Source: JAXHTY01 sp034189225
GTDB lineage: Bacteria > Desulfobacterota > Desulfobacteria > Desulfobacterales > Desulfosudaceae
Direction: 5' to 3'
NCBI GenBank assembly: GCA_034189225.1
Contig: JAXHVL010000133.1
Coordinates: forward strand, 1-64,000
Length of the DNA: 64,000 nucleotides
The notes under the pieces: model-generated
Databases searched by the model: none
What the model was told of the DNA's origin: nothing
Seen by the model: the letters and a program-made list of their open reading frames with translations, nothing else
Part shown: piece after piece, positions 55,770-63,226 of the stretch
How positions within the stretch are numbered: position 1 is the first letter of the stretch
How the letters are laid out: each line of letters opens with the position of its first letter
Position numbers and translations under genes: made by a program

Positions 55770-56954
55770 CTATGTTTTGATGAGTTTCCCCAACCGGCGG
55801 CCGAACTCCACGCACTGGGCCAGGCCTTCGGCCTCGGGGACATATTGAATTTTCAGGCCGGGCTCTGGTATGGCAAAATTCATGGTTTCCAGCTCCTGGC
55901 TCACCTGCTTGACGGACTCCCCGCTCCAGCCGTAGGAACCGAAGGCGGCGCCGATTTTGTTCTGGGGTTTCAGGCCTTTCATGTAGGTCAGAAAATCCAT
56001 GACCGTGGGAAACACGTTGTTGTTCAGGGTGGGGGAGCCCACGATGACGGCTTTGGCATCCATGACCTCGGTCATCGCCTCGCTCCGGTCGTTGTGACGA
56101 AGGTGCATGGGCCGGGCATAGACGCCTTCTGCTGCCAGACCTTCAGTAATTTTTTCGGCCATGATTTCCGTGCTGTGCCACATGGTGTCGTAAACCACAA
56201 CGGCCTTGGTCTCGGCCTCGTGGTTGCTCCACCGGGCATAGGCATCAATGATTTTACCGGGGGCCTGACGCCACAGGATGCCGTGATCCGGGCAGATCAT
56301 GTCGAATTCAAGCCCCATTTCCGTGACGGTCTCAAGCAGTTTTTTTATCTTGGCCGTGTACAGCAGAAGAATGTTGGCAAAATACTTTTTGGCATGGGCC
56401 ATGATGGCGTCCCCGATCTCATCGTCGAATCTTTCAGGGCCGGCATAGTGCTGGCCAAAGGCGTCACTGGAAAACAGGAGCTTGTCTTCCTTGACATAGG
56501 TGAACATGCTGTCCGGCCAGTGCAGCATCCGGGTCTCCAGAAAGGTAAGGGTGCGCTTGCCGAGGCTGAGTTCTTCGCCGTTTTCCACGGCATGGTAGTT
56601 CCATTTCTGAGTAAAATGGCGGCAATGGTTTTTCTGTCCCATTTTGGAAACATACAGGGGCGTGTCTTCGCCCACCCGGTGCATCACCCTGGGGAGACCG
56701 CCGGAATGATCCATTTCCGTATGATTGCTGATGACATAGTCGATTTTGCCGGGGTCGATGATTTCGGAAATATTATGTAAAAGCTGATCGGTGAATTCTT
56801 TTTTCACCGTGTCCACCAGCGCGATTTTTTCATCTATAATCAGAAATGCATTGTACGTTGTGCCCCGGTGGGTGGAATAGCCGTGAAAATCCCGGATATT
56901 CCAGTCCACTGCACCGACGTTGTAAATGTTGTCTGCGATTTGTATGGCTGCCAT
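55770..56954 (-). CDS. fprA: Flavodiiron protein (oxygen/NO reductase)
   Basis: A 394-residue protein from ATG 56954 (AAGGA upstream). The N-terminal metallo-beta-lactamase-like domain holds the di-iron site: SNHTEMDHSGGLPRV and the later DMICPDHGILWRQ. The C-terminal flavodoxin domain (~255-394) has VVVYDTMWHSTEIMA and FGSYGWSGESVKQVS. Known as rubredoxin:oxygen oxidoreductase in Desulfovibrio; it reduces O2 to water (or NO to N2O) with electrons from rubredoxin, whose gene lies just upstream. Adjacent ferredoxin downstream. Confidence 0.95.
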   Translation of the reverse strand: MAAIQIADNIYNVGAVDWNIRDFHGYSTHRGTTYNAFLIIDEKIALVDTVKKEFTDQLLHNISEIIDPGKIDYVISNHTEMDHSGGLPRVMHRVGEDTPLYVSKMGQKNHCRHFTQKWNYHAVENGEELSLGKRTLTFLETRMLHWPDSMFTYVKEDKLLFSSDAFGQHYAGPERFDDEIGDAIMAHAKKYFANILLLYTAKIKKLLETVTEMGLEFDMICPDHGILWRQAPGKIIDAYARWSNHEAETKAVVVYDTMWHSTEIMAEKITEGLAAEGVYARPMHLRHNDRSEAMTEVMDAKAVIVGSPTLNNNVFPTVMDFLTYMKGLKPQNKIGAAFGSYGWSGESVKQVSQELETMNFAIPEPGLKIQYVPEAEGLAQCVEFGRRLGKLIKT

Positions 56955-56996
56955 TGTAAAATCCTTCTCTGTTTTGCGTTCAGCGGTAGTGGTTGG

Positions 56997-57030
56997 TCCC
57001 TGCGGCCGGGTATTGCCGGCCGCAGGGACA
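56997..57030. promoter_or_regulatory. Strong hairpin between rubredoxin and flavodiiron genes
   Basis: Perfect 13-bp stem tccctgcggccgg / ccggccgcaggga with a short loop. There is no T run on the minus strand, so it is more likely an RNA stabiliser or partial attenuator than a simple terminator. It would let the short rubredoxin transcript accumulate. Confidence 0.55.
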
Positions 57031-57052
57031 TGAGAAAAACCGACGGCAATGG

Positions 57053-57214
57053 TTATTCTTCTTTTGAAAACTCGTCCTTGCTTGCGCCGCAGATCGGGCA
57101 TTCCCAGTCATCCGGCAGATCCTCGAACGCGGTCCCGGGCTCTACGCCGTTGTCCGGATCGCCTTCTGCCGGGTCATACACATAACCGCATACATCGCAT
57201 ACGTATTTGTCCAT
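57053..57214 (-). CDS. Rubredoxin
   Basis: A 53-residue classical rubredoxin: YVCDVCGYVYDPAEGDPDNG and DDWECPICGASKDEF, with both CxxC(G) iron-binding pairs in standard spacing. An iron-sulfur electron carrier for the flavodiiron protein (and perhaps rubrerythrin). About 100 bp upstream of fprA on the same strand, separated by the hairpin listed above. Confidence 0.95.
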   Translation of the reverse strand: MDKYVCDVCGYVYDPAEGDPDNGVEPGTAFEDLPDDWECPICGASKDEFSKEE

Positions 57215-57332
57215 TTTTTTCCTCCTTAGTTGTGAGTTTTGAGTTGTGAGTTGTGAGTGTTGAGGTGTGTGCTGTATAGCCCCTCATCCCTCACAGTTCA
57301 TAACTTATTATTCTGCAATGGTAATGAAACCG

Positions 57333-57536
57333 CTACTCAAAGGCCTTGCCGGGTTTCACACCAAAGGCTTTCAGTATCATCGAAGCGGGGCAGAACCCGG
57401 TAAACCCGGACTGAATCAGGTTGGCGCCCACAAACGCAGTGAGCAGAAACCAGTAACCGCTGTTCAGCCAGCCCAGCAGAACGGTTATAAGGATTACAGT
57501 ACCGGCCATTATCAAAACGCCTTTGTCGATGTTCAT
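57333..57536 (-). CDS. DUF2892 small membrane protein
   Basis: A 67-residue protein with two membrane helices (GVLIMAGTVILITVLLGWLN and YWFLLTAFVGANLIQSGFTG) and the motif GFCPASMILKAFGVK, which matches the DUF2892 (inner-membrane YgaP-like) family. In YgaP this membrane part follows a rhodanese domain; here it stands alone. Role unknown. In the same direction as its redox neighbours. Confidence 0.85.
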   Translation of the reverse strand: MNIDKGVLIMAGTVILITVLLGWLNSGYWFLLTAFVGANLIQSGFTGFCPASMILKAFGVKPGKAFE

Positions 57537-57715
57537 TTTCCCTCCTTATTGATGATGCACTCGTAAAAAGTATGATTTTTTGACCATGAAGCGCATGAAG
57601 ATCATGAAGAAATAAAAAATTAACAATAATTTAAACTTCATGCTCTTCATGATGCTCTTCATGCGCTTCATGGTTGAAATAACAATATCTCTTTATGGTA
57701 CTTTTTATGAAGCCG

Positions 57716-58048
57716 TCATTGATGACAATCGTTGCAGCTTACCGGGCCGGCCTTTTCTCCGGCTTTGGCCAGCTCCCGGTGACACTCGAGACATTGTTTC
57801 ATTACCTGCATCCGCCGCAGGTCCCCGCTTTCTTTCATTTTAACGATGCTGCCCGCTTTCTGGGGAAACAGATTATGGCAGGCGTTGCAGTCGTCCAGGG
57901 TGGTCTGGTGGCTCTGGTGGGGAAAGGCCACGTTCCCCTTGGTGGCGGGAATCGTGATATTGGCCGCCCCCATGTTTTTTTCCGCAATGGCCCCCCCGAC
58001 AACTGCCAGTACCAGTCCCATGAATACGGGAAAAATCAGTTTGTGCAT
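57716..58048 (-). CDS. Periplasmic three-haem cytochrome c (c7-like)
   Basis: A 110-residue protein from ATG 58048 (AAAGGA upstream). A signal peptide (LIFPVFMGLVLAVVGGAIAE) and three CxxCH haem sites (CNACH, CLECH, CNDCH). Histidines such as GNVAFPHQSHQTTLDDC could be the sixth ligands, as in cytochrome c7/c3. It follows cydB by ~20 bp and may carry electrons in the periplasm. The last haem site lies three residues from the end. Confidence 0.88.
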   Translation of the reverse strand: MHKLIFPVFMGLVLAVVGGAIAEKNMGAANITIPATKGNVAFPHQSHQTTLDDCNACHNLFPQKAGSIVKMKESGDLRRMQVMKQCLECHRELAKAGEKAGPVSCNDCHQ

Positions 58049-58068
58049 AGAAGTGTTTCCTTTCTGAT

Positions 58069-59082
58069 TTAATACTCCAGGTCCTCTGGCGTCACTTTTC
58101 CCCTGAACAGAACATAGGTCCATGCCTGGTATGCGATGACAATGGGAATAAAAACGATCACCACCCCCAGCATGATTTTCAGCGTCAGCGGGCTGGATGC
58201 CGCGTTATAGGCGGTGATGTTCTGTTCCGGCGCCAGGCTGGACGGAAACATGTTGGGGTACAGGCCGATAATTCCGAAAAAGGTGCACAGAAAGATGGTG
58301 GCGGCGGAAGACAGCCAGGCCGCAAACCATTGTTGCTTTGCGATAAACCCCCTGACGGCAAGAAGTGCGGCCACATCCAGGATCAGTACGAGAAACAGTA
58401 CCGGGCTGGCCAGGTAGTTGTCATACAGGGGCGTCACGAACCAGGTGGCGATGAGAAAGGTGACGGCCACGCACAACAGGATGATCCAGGCAAGGCCGGC
58501 CGTTTCTGCGGCCCGTTTATGCAAATCTCCCTCGGTTTTCATGGCAAGCCACAATGCCCCGTGCTGAACAAACAGAAACAGAAACAGAGCCCCGCCGAGC
58601 AGGCCGTATGGATTCAGCAGGGACAGCAATGTCCCGTAATAGCCGGCGCTGTCAAAGGGCAGACCTTTGAAAATGTTGGCAAACGCCACGCCGAAAAGCA
58701 GGGCCGGCGCAAAACTGCCGATGAAAATGCAGGCGTCCCATACCCTTCGCCAGACCGGGCTGTCTATTTTTCCCCTGAATTCAAAGGAAACGCCCCGGAG
58801 AATCAGGGAGAACAGAATCAGCATTAGCGCCGAATAGAGGGACGAGAACATGGTGGCATAGAGAACCGGAAAGGCGGCAAAAGTTACGCCGCCTGCCGTG
58901 ATCAGCCACACTTCGTTGCCGTCCCACAGGGGGCCCAGGGTGTTGATCATGATGCGCCGGTCCTCGTCGGTTTTTCCGAGAAAGGGGTATAGGGAACCCA
59001 CGCCGAAGTCAAACCCGTCGGTCATGAAGAACACCGCCCATAACAGGCCCCAGAGAAAGAACCAGATTGACTGTAAGTCCAT
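58069..59082 (-). CDS. cydB: Cytochrome bd oxidase subunit II
   Basis: A 337-residue polytopic subunit with the family start WFFLWGLLWAVFFMTDGFDF and eight or so membrane helices. PLWDGNEVWLITAGGVTFAA is the conserved CydB loop. It pairs with CydA to form the quinol oxidase that reduces O2 with high affinity. Follows cydA by 23 bp. Confidence 0.96.
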   Translation of the reverse strand: MDLQSIWFFLWGLLWAVFFMTDGFDFGVGSLYPFLGKTDEDRRIMINTLGPLWDGNEVWLITAGGVTFAAFPVLYATMFSSLYSALMLILFSLILRGVSFEFRGKIDSPVWRRVWDACIFIGSFAPALLFGVAFANIFKGLPFDSAGYYGTLLSLLNPYGLLGGALFLFLFVQHGALWLAMKTEGDLHKRAAETAGLAWIILLCVAVTFLIATWFVTPLYDNYLASPVLFLVLILDVAALLAVRGFIAKQQWFAAWLSSAATIFLCTFFGIIGLYPNMFPSSLAPEQNITAYNAASSPLTLKIMLGVVIVFIPIVIAYQAWTYVLFRGKVTPEDLEY

Positions 59083-59105
59083 TGATCGCTCCTTATGATA
59101 TCCGT

Positions 59106-60422
59106 TTATTTATCGGGTTGTTCATCGGGTCCGTTTTTGGCATGTTGCACCATGAGATAGGCGCCGGCTGCCCCCAGCAGGCCGTATACCACGATAAAAG
59201 CAATTAACGAAACCATGACCTGGCCGCCGGAGATGACTTCGGAGACGGCATCGGAGGTCTTCATGAGACCGTAAACGATCCAGGGTTGCCGGCCCACCTC
59301 CGCCACGATCCACCCCAGCTCAACGGCGATGTATGGCAGGGGGATTGACAGAAGCATCATCCAGAGATACCAGCGGTTTTTCATGAGCCGGTTTCTGAGA
59401 AAGAAGCCGATAACGGTGGCCAGGCAAAAGTAAAAGCCGAGAAATACCATGAGTTTAAAGACGGAATAGGTGACCAGCACTGGCGGCCGTTCCGATCTGG
59501 GAAAGTCCCGAAGCCCCTTGACTTCGGCGTCAAATTTGTGGAACGCCATCAGACTCAGGCCGCCCGGGATCTTGCCGATCTCGACGATGTTGCGGGCATT
59601 CTTGTCATCCGGCAGGGCGAAAAGGTACATGGGCGCCGGTTTTGAGGTTTCCCAGTGGGCGTCCAGAGCCGCCAGCTTGGCGGGCTGTGAATGGGCCAGA
59701 TCGGCCCCGTGCATGTGGCCTTCCACCACCTCGAACAGGGAGAACACCAGCCCGAAGATCAGGGCGATCTTAAACGACCGTGTGAAGACTTCCACATGCT
59801 GTTTTTTCAGCAGATGGTAGGCGCTGATGCCCATCACTACAAACGCGCTGAGAATATAAGCGGCACTGACGGTATGCAGAAATTCCAGGATGGCAAAGCG
59901 CTGGGTCGCCACCGCAAAAAAGTCGGTGAGTTCGGCCCGGCCGTTGCGGATGGTGTATCCCACGGGATGCTGCATCCAGGCGTTGGCAATGAGAATCCAG
60001 ACGGCCGAAAGCGTACCGGCCAGGGCCACCAGCCACATGACCGCGGCATGGGCTTTTGCCGAAATTTTCTTCCATCCGAAGATCCAGACCCCGATGAGCA
60101 CCGACTCCAGAAAAAACGCAACTGTGGCCTCTATCGCCAGAAGGGAACCGAAAATATCGCCCACATAGGCCGAATATCGCGCCCAGTTGGTGCCGAATTG
60201 AAATTCAAGGGTGATTCCGGTTACCACGCCCAGTGCGAAATTGATGAGAAATAGTTTTCCCCAGAACTTGGTCATTTTCAGGTAGGTCTCATCACCCGTG
60301 CGCACATACTTTGTTTCCATGTACGCCACGAGGATGGATAATCCCAGGGTCAGCGGCACAAACAGAAAGTGAAACATTGTGGCCGCTGCAAACTGAAGCC
60401 GTGACAGGATTATTGGGTCCAT
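59106..60422 (-). CDS. cydA: Cytochrome bd oxidase subunit I
   Basis: A 438-residue subunit; start RLQFAAATMFHFLFVPLTLG. Haem ligand regions are present (YMETKYVRTGD, AILEFLHTVSAAYILSAFVV, KLMVFLGFYF). The Q-loop is short, as in the many non-enterobacterial forms. In anaerobes this oxidase removes O2. ATG 60422 lies 28 bp left of a family-B element, so its leader may now start in that element. Confidence 0.96.
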   Translation of the reverse strand: MDPIILSRLQFAAATMFHFLFVPLTLGLSILVAYMETKYVRTGDETYLKMTKFWGKLFLINFALGVVTGITLEFQFGTNWARYSAYVGDIFGSLLAIEATVAFFLESVLIGVWIFGWKKISAKAHAAVMWLVALAGTLSAVWILIANAWMQHPVGYTIRNGRAELTDFFAVATQRFAILEFLHTVSAAYILSAFVVMGISAYHLLKKQHVEVFTRSFKIALIFGLVFSLFEVVEGHMHGADLAHSQPAKLAALDAHWETSKPAPMYLFALPDDKNARNIVEIGKIPGGLSLMAFHKFDAEVKGLRDFPRSERPPVLVTYSVFKLMVFLGFYFCLATVIGFFLRNRLMKNRWYLWMMLLSIPLPYIAVELGWIVAEVGRQPWIVYGLMKTSDAVSEVISGGQVMVSLIAFIVVYGLLGAAGAYLMVQHAKNGPDEQPDK

Positions 60423-60450
60423 GGGTCGCTTTCCTGTATGGGGTTAAATT

Positions 60451-60591
60451 GTGCCCATCCATAAATTGCTATTTTGCCCGATTTCTGCGTCAGGCTCAAA
60501 TTTTAATCCTCAAAATACGCAAAGTATTCCTCCGGTTAAAATTTTCGCCTTCCTTGAACTCAACCAAAATATCTAATTTCTGGACGGACAC
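60451..60591 (-). mobile_element. MITE family B, copy 3 (141 bp)
   Basis: Between cydA and the flavodoxin gene. Flanked by the exact duplication TAAATT (60445-60450, 60592-60597). On the minus strand the target reads aatttaacc: the TAA stop of the flavodoxin gene. After insertion the stop reads TAG using the first base of the element, so the protein is unchanged. Confidence 0.9.
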
Positions 60592-61025
60592 TAAATTATT
60601 TTGGCCGCCACTTCCTTTCCGTAATCCTGGGCCATTTTAATGCCGCCGCCAAGATCGCTGGATTTGAGCATCAGCGGGCCCTCGGTCATGTCCATGCCGA
60701 AAATATGGGTCATGGTTTCGTATATCCGTTCAGGTGCTTCGCCGCTCCAGCCGAAGGCCCCGAAGGCGCCGCCGGCCTTGCCCGCCAGCTCCGCCTTTTC
60801 AGCAAGAAACAGAAAGGTTTTCATGCTGCTGGTCATGTCCCCGTGGTAGGTGGGAGAGCCGAATATATAAGCGTCATACCCCGCAAGCTCGGATTCCTTC
60901 CTTATGTCCACGGCATCGGCCATGGTCACGTCAACAGCGGAAAACCGGAGCCCTTCGGCGATAAGTTCAGCGATCTTTCGGGTCTCTTGCTTACGCGTAG
61001 AATACACAATCAGCGCTTTTGCCAT
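60591..61025 (-). CDS. Flavodoxin
   Basis: A 144-residue flavodoxin. FMN phosphate loop ALIVYSTRKQETRKIAE, then YIFGSPTYHGDMTSSMKTF and AFGAFGWSGEAPERI. The last resembles the flavodoxin domain of flavodiiron proteins more than classic low-potential flavodoxins. A soluble one- or two-electron carrier. Located between desulfoferrodoxin and cydA. Its stop codon coincides with a MITE insertion. Confidence 0.92.
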   Translation of the reverse strand: MAKALIVYSTRKQETRKIAELIAEGLRFSAVDVTMADAVDIRKESELAGYDAYIFGSPTYHGDMTSSMKTFLFLAEKAELAGKAGGAFGAFGWSGEAPERIYETMTHIFGMDMTEGPLMLKSSDLGGGIKMAQDYGKEVAAKII

Positions 61026-61057
61026 TGGTATTTCCTCATTTTAATCGAAAAATTTTA

Positions 61058-61435
61058 TTACGAGGCCTTCCAGTGGCCGTGGATATTGCAATACTCCCGG
61101 GCCGTAATGCTGTCCGCATCAATCTTGAATTCGGCCTCGGGCGCATCGCCCGGTTTCAGGAATCTTGTGTAGACTTTTTCGCCGGCGATAATCTCGATCC
61201 ACTGGATGTAATGCTTTTCCTCCATGGGATGTGCCACGTCCCCGACTTTCACCTTGAAGCCGTCGGCGGTCTTTTCAATGACCGGCACGTGTTTTTCTTT
61301 GGCTGCATCCACGGTGTTTTCATCCATCAGGGTCATGGGCTGATCGCAGCAGACCAGCGTGCCGTCACTGCCGTCCATAACCTCTACAATATTGCCACAC
61401 AATTCACACTTATAAATCTGAAGTCTTTCTGCCAT
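61058..61435 (-). CDS. dfx: Desulfoferrodoxin (superoxide reductase)
   Basis: A 125-residue class I enzyme from ATG 61435 (AAGGAGG upstream). The N-terminal desulforedoxin iron site is complete (YKCELCGNIVEVMDGSDG then LVCCDQPM). Center II ligands are in KHVPVIEK, HPMEEKHYIQWIEI and YCNIHGHWKA. It reduces superoxide to peroxide in the cytoplasm without making O2. The rubrerythrin gene directly upstream would remove the peroxide. Confidence 0.96.
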   Translation of the reverse strand: MAERLQIYKCELCGNIVEVMDGSDGTLVCCDQPMTLMDENTVDAAKEKHVPVIEKTADGFKVKVGDVAHPMEEKHYIQWIEIIAGEKVYTRFLKPGDAPEAEFKIDADSITAREYCNIHGHWKAS

Positions 61436-61468
61436 TGTTGCCTCCTTTACAATCTTGTTTAATACCAA

Positions 61469-62044
61469 TTAATAATTTTCCCCCAGCAGTTCAAAGTGCG
61501 CCTGCGGATGGGCGCAGGCGGGACACATTTCCGGCGCAGCGTCGCCTTCGTGAAGGTAGCCGCAGTTCCGGCACCGCCAGGTCTGCTTTTTATCCCGCTT
61601 GAACACACGGCCGGCTTCAATGTTGGCCGCAAGGTCGTTGTACCGTTTCTCATGCTGTTTTTCGGCCACCGAGACTTTTTCAAAGACAATGGCAACGTCC
61701 TCAAATCCCTCTTCCCGGGCGACTTTGGCAAACCCGGGGTACATGGTGCTGTGCTCGTAGTTTTCACCGGCTGCGGCTTCCTTCAGATTTTCAAGCGTGC
61801 TGCCGACCACGCCCGCGGGAAAGCTGCCGGTGATTTCCACTTCGCCGCCTTCGAGGAACTTGAAAAACCGTTTGGCGTGTTCCTTTTCCTGGTTGGCGGT
61901 TTCTTCAAAAATGGCGGATATCTGAACATATCCGTCTTTCTTGGCCTGGCTGGCAAAGTAGGTATAGCGATTCCGCGCCTGGGATTCCCCTGCAAATGCG
62001 GTTAAAAGATTTTTTTCCGTCTGGGTGCCTTTCAGTCTTCCCAT
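61469..62044 (-). CDS. rbr: Rubrerythrin
   Basis: A 191-residue classic rubrerythrin. Di-iron domain: AFAGESQARNRYTYFASQAK, IFEETANQEKEHAKRFFKFL and VSVAEKQHEKRYNDLAANIE, with the expected Glu/His ligands. C-terminal rubredoxin: WRCRNCGYLHEGDAAPEMCP with CAHP. It reduces H2O2 to water. AAAGGAGG before ATG 62044. A family-B element ends 33 bp upstream of the start. Confidence 0.97.
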   Translation of the reverse strand: MGRLKGTQTEKNLLTAFAGESQARNRYTYFASQAKKDGYVQISAIFEETANQEKEHAKRFFKFLEGGEVEITGSFPAGVVGSTLENLKEAAAGENYEHSTMYPGFAKVAREEGFEDVAIVFEKVSVAEKQHEKRYNDLAANIEAGRVFKRDKKQTWRCRNCGYLHEGDAAPEMCPACAHPQAHFELLGENY

Positions 62045-62077
62045 GAATTTCCTCCTTTTTTAGTGTATTGTTAATAT

Positions 62078-62217
62078 TGCCCATCCATAAATTGCTATTT
62101 TGCCCGATTTCTGCGTCAGGCTCAAATTTTAATCCTCAAAATACGCAAAGTATTCCTCCGGTTAAAATTTTCGCCTTCCTTGAACTCGACCAAAATATCT
62201 AATTTCTGGACGGACAC
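62078..62217 (-). mobile_element. MITE family B, copy 4 (140 bp)
   Basis: Flanked by the exact duplication TAATAT (62072-62077, 62218-62223). It is one base shorter at the left end than the other copies. It sits immediately in front of the rubrerythrin gene; outward sequence ttgagc-17 bp-caaaat could act as a weak promoter. Confidence 0.87.
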
Positions 62218-62412
62218 TAATATATGTTGCTTGTCCCGCGCTGTTGCCGGCGGTTAGTGTCATGTCAATTGTCAAATGTTAATAAAATCCGGGTAGTCCG
62301 GTCAGCTGACCGCTACATGTGCATCCTTATGCCGCCATCGGCAAGTGTAGCGGAAGCCTTCAGGCTTCCAGGTTCCCGGTAGCATCAATAGCAATTCTCT
62401 GTTGACATGATA
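62218..62412. other. Intergenic stretch
   Basis: Contains tandem tgtcaattgtcaa (62264-62276), giving ttgaca boxes on the minus strand without a good -10, and a hairpin with gtgtagcggaagccttcagg related to repeat G. No gene. Confidence 0.5.
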
Positions 62413-62619
62413 CTAGCGCCACCAGCCCTTTTTCATATGCGCGAGTTTTTCCTTTTCTGCCAGTTCCTGGATCTTGAACGCCGCATCCAGGAGAATACCA
62501 TACAGGATAGCGCAGCTGTCATCCTCCCGTTCTTCATATCCCTTGGTGGCAAGCGCTATCATCTGTTCCGTCAGTTTAAGGGTTTCAATAAGATTCTGGT
62601 CGCAAGGCTTCAAAGTCAT
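62413..62619 (-). CDS. Small conserved-looking hypothetical protein
   Basis: A 68-residue, helix-rich soluble protein (LIETLKLTEQMIALATKGYE, DSCAILYGILLDAAFKIQEL) with a GGAG ribosome site. I do not recognise it. Its composition and start signal look real, and it has the same direction as the oxygen-defence genes. An A/T palindrome lies upstream at 62697-62738. Confidence 0.6.
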   Translation of the reverse strand: MTLKPCDQNLIETLKLTEQMIALATKGYEEREDDSCAILYGILLDAAFKIQELAEKEKLAHMKKGWWR

Positions 62620-62961
62620 GTCTCCGCATTGATTTTTACCAGAGACAATACAATATCTGTGCCATGGTGAACCAGTGTTGTTTTATCTAACAATAATGCC
62701 CTTTAATATCAGAATGATATTCGAAAGAAAGGGCAAGGGGCATCACAACCGGCCGTGCAGCTTTCGGTTTTGTCTGTTGAGACAGAGCGGTGTTAAACAA
62801 TCGAATTTCGATTCTTTTTGATTTAACATTTTGCAATTAATGAATAAATTTTAAAAAGGTGTCTCATAAAACATTTTCAGACATCTTTGTATCTTTGTTC
62901 AACCAGCCGTCCGCGTCTGCCGTCTCCCTGTTACCGGTCGTCTGCCGGTCCGGGAGAGACG
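62620..62961. other. Intergenic region between small gene and rubredoxin
   Basis: Contains the hairpin/operator candidate at 62697-62738 and otherwise A/T-rich sequence (62790-62860). No gene supported; ORFs at 62859-63225 are shadows of the rubredoxin gene. Confidence 0.5.
62697..62738. promoter_or_regulatory. Interrupted palindrome upstream of small gene
   Basis: tgcccttt ... aagggca outer arms with an inner aatatcagaatgatatt palindrome. It may be the rubredoxin terminator (minus strand) or an operator for the 62413-62619 gene. Confidence 0.45.
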
Positions 62962-63138
62962 TTACATTTTTTCAAACGCCTTTTTGCTGGCCCCGCAGAC
63001 CGGGCATTTCCAGTCTTCCGGAAGGTCATCGAAAGCGGTTCCTTTCGGGATTTTCCCCTTTCGGTCACCTTTGTCCGAGTTGTAAATATATCCGCAGTTC
63101 ACGGTCTGGCATCGGTACATGTCCGGATATTGTTCCAT
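62962..63138 (-). CDS. Rubredoxin, CX4C variant
   Basis: A 58-residue rubredoxin. The first iron-binding pair is CQTVNCGYIYN, i.e. C-x4-C instead of C-x2-C; the second is the usual KCPVCGASKKAF. The two-residue insertion matches the Rd2 type known from Desulfovibrio desulfuricans. It likely serves a different partner from the standard rubredoxin at 57053-57214. GGAGG ribosome site before ATG 63138. Confidence 0.93.
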   Translation of the reverse strand: MEQYPDMYRCQTVNCGYIYNSDKGDRKGKIPKGTAFDDLPEDWKCPVCGASKKAFEKM

Positions 63139-63226
63139 GGGGCCACCTCCTTTTCATTTGTTGACCGGTTGTTTATGTTTGTCTATCATACCAGCCCTTT
63201 CGGATCGGTGTTTTACTCAAAGTGAC

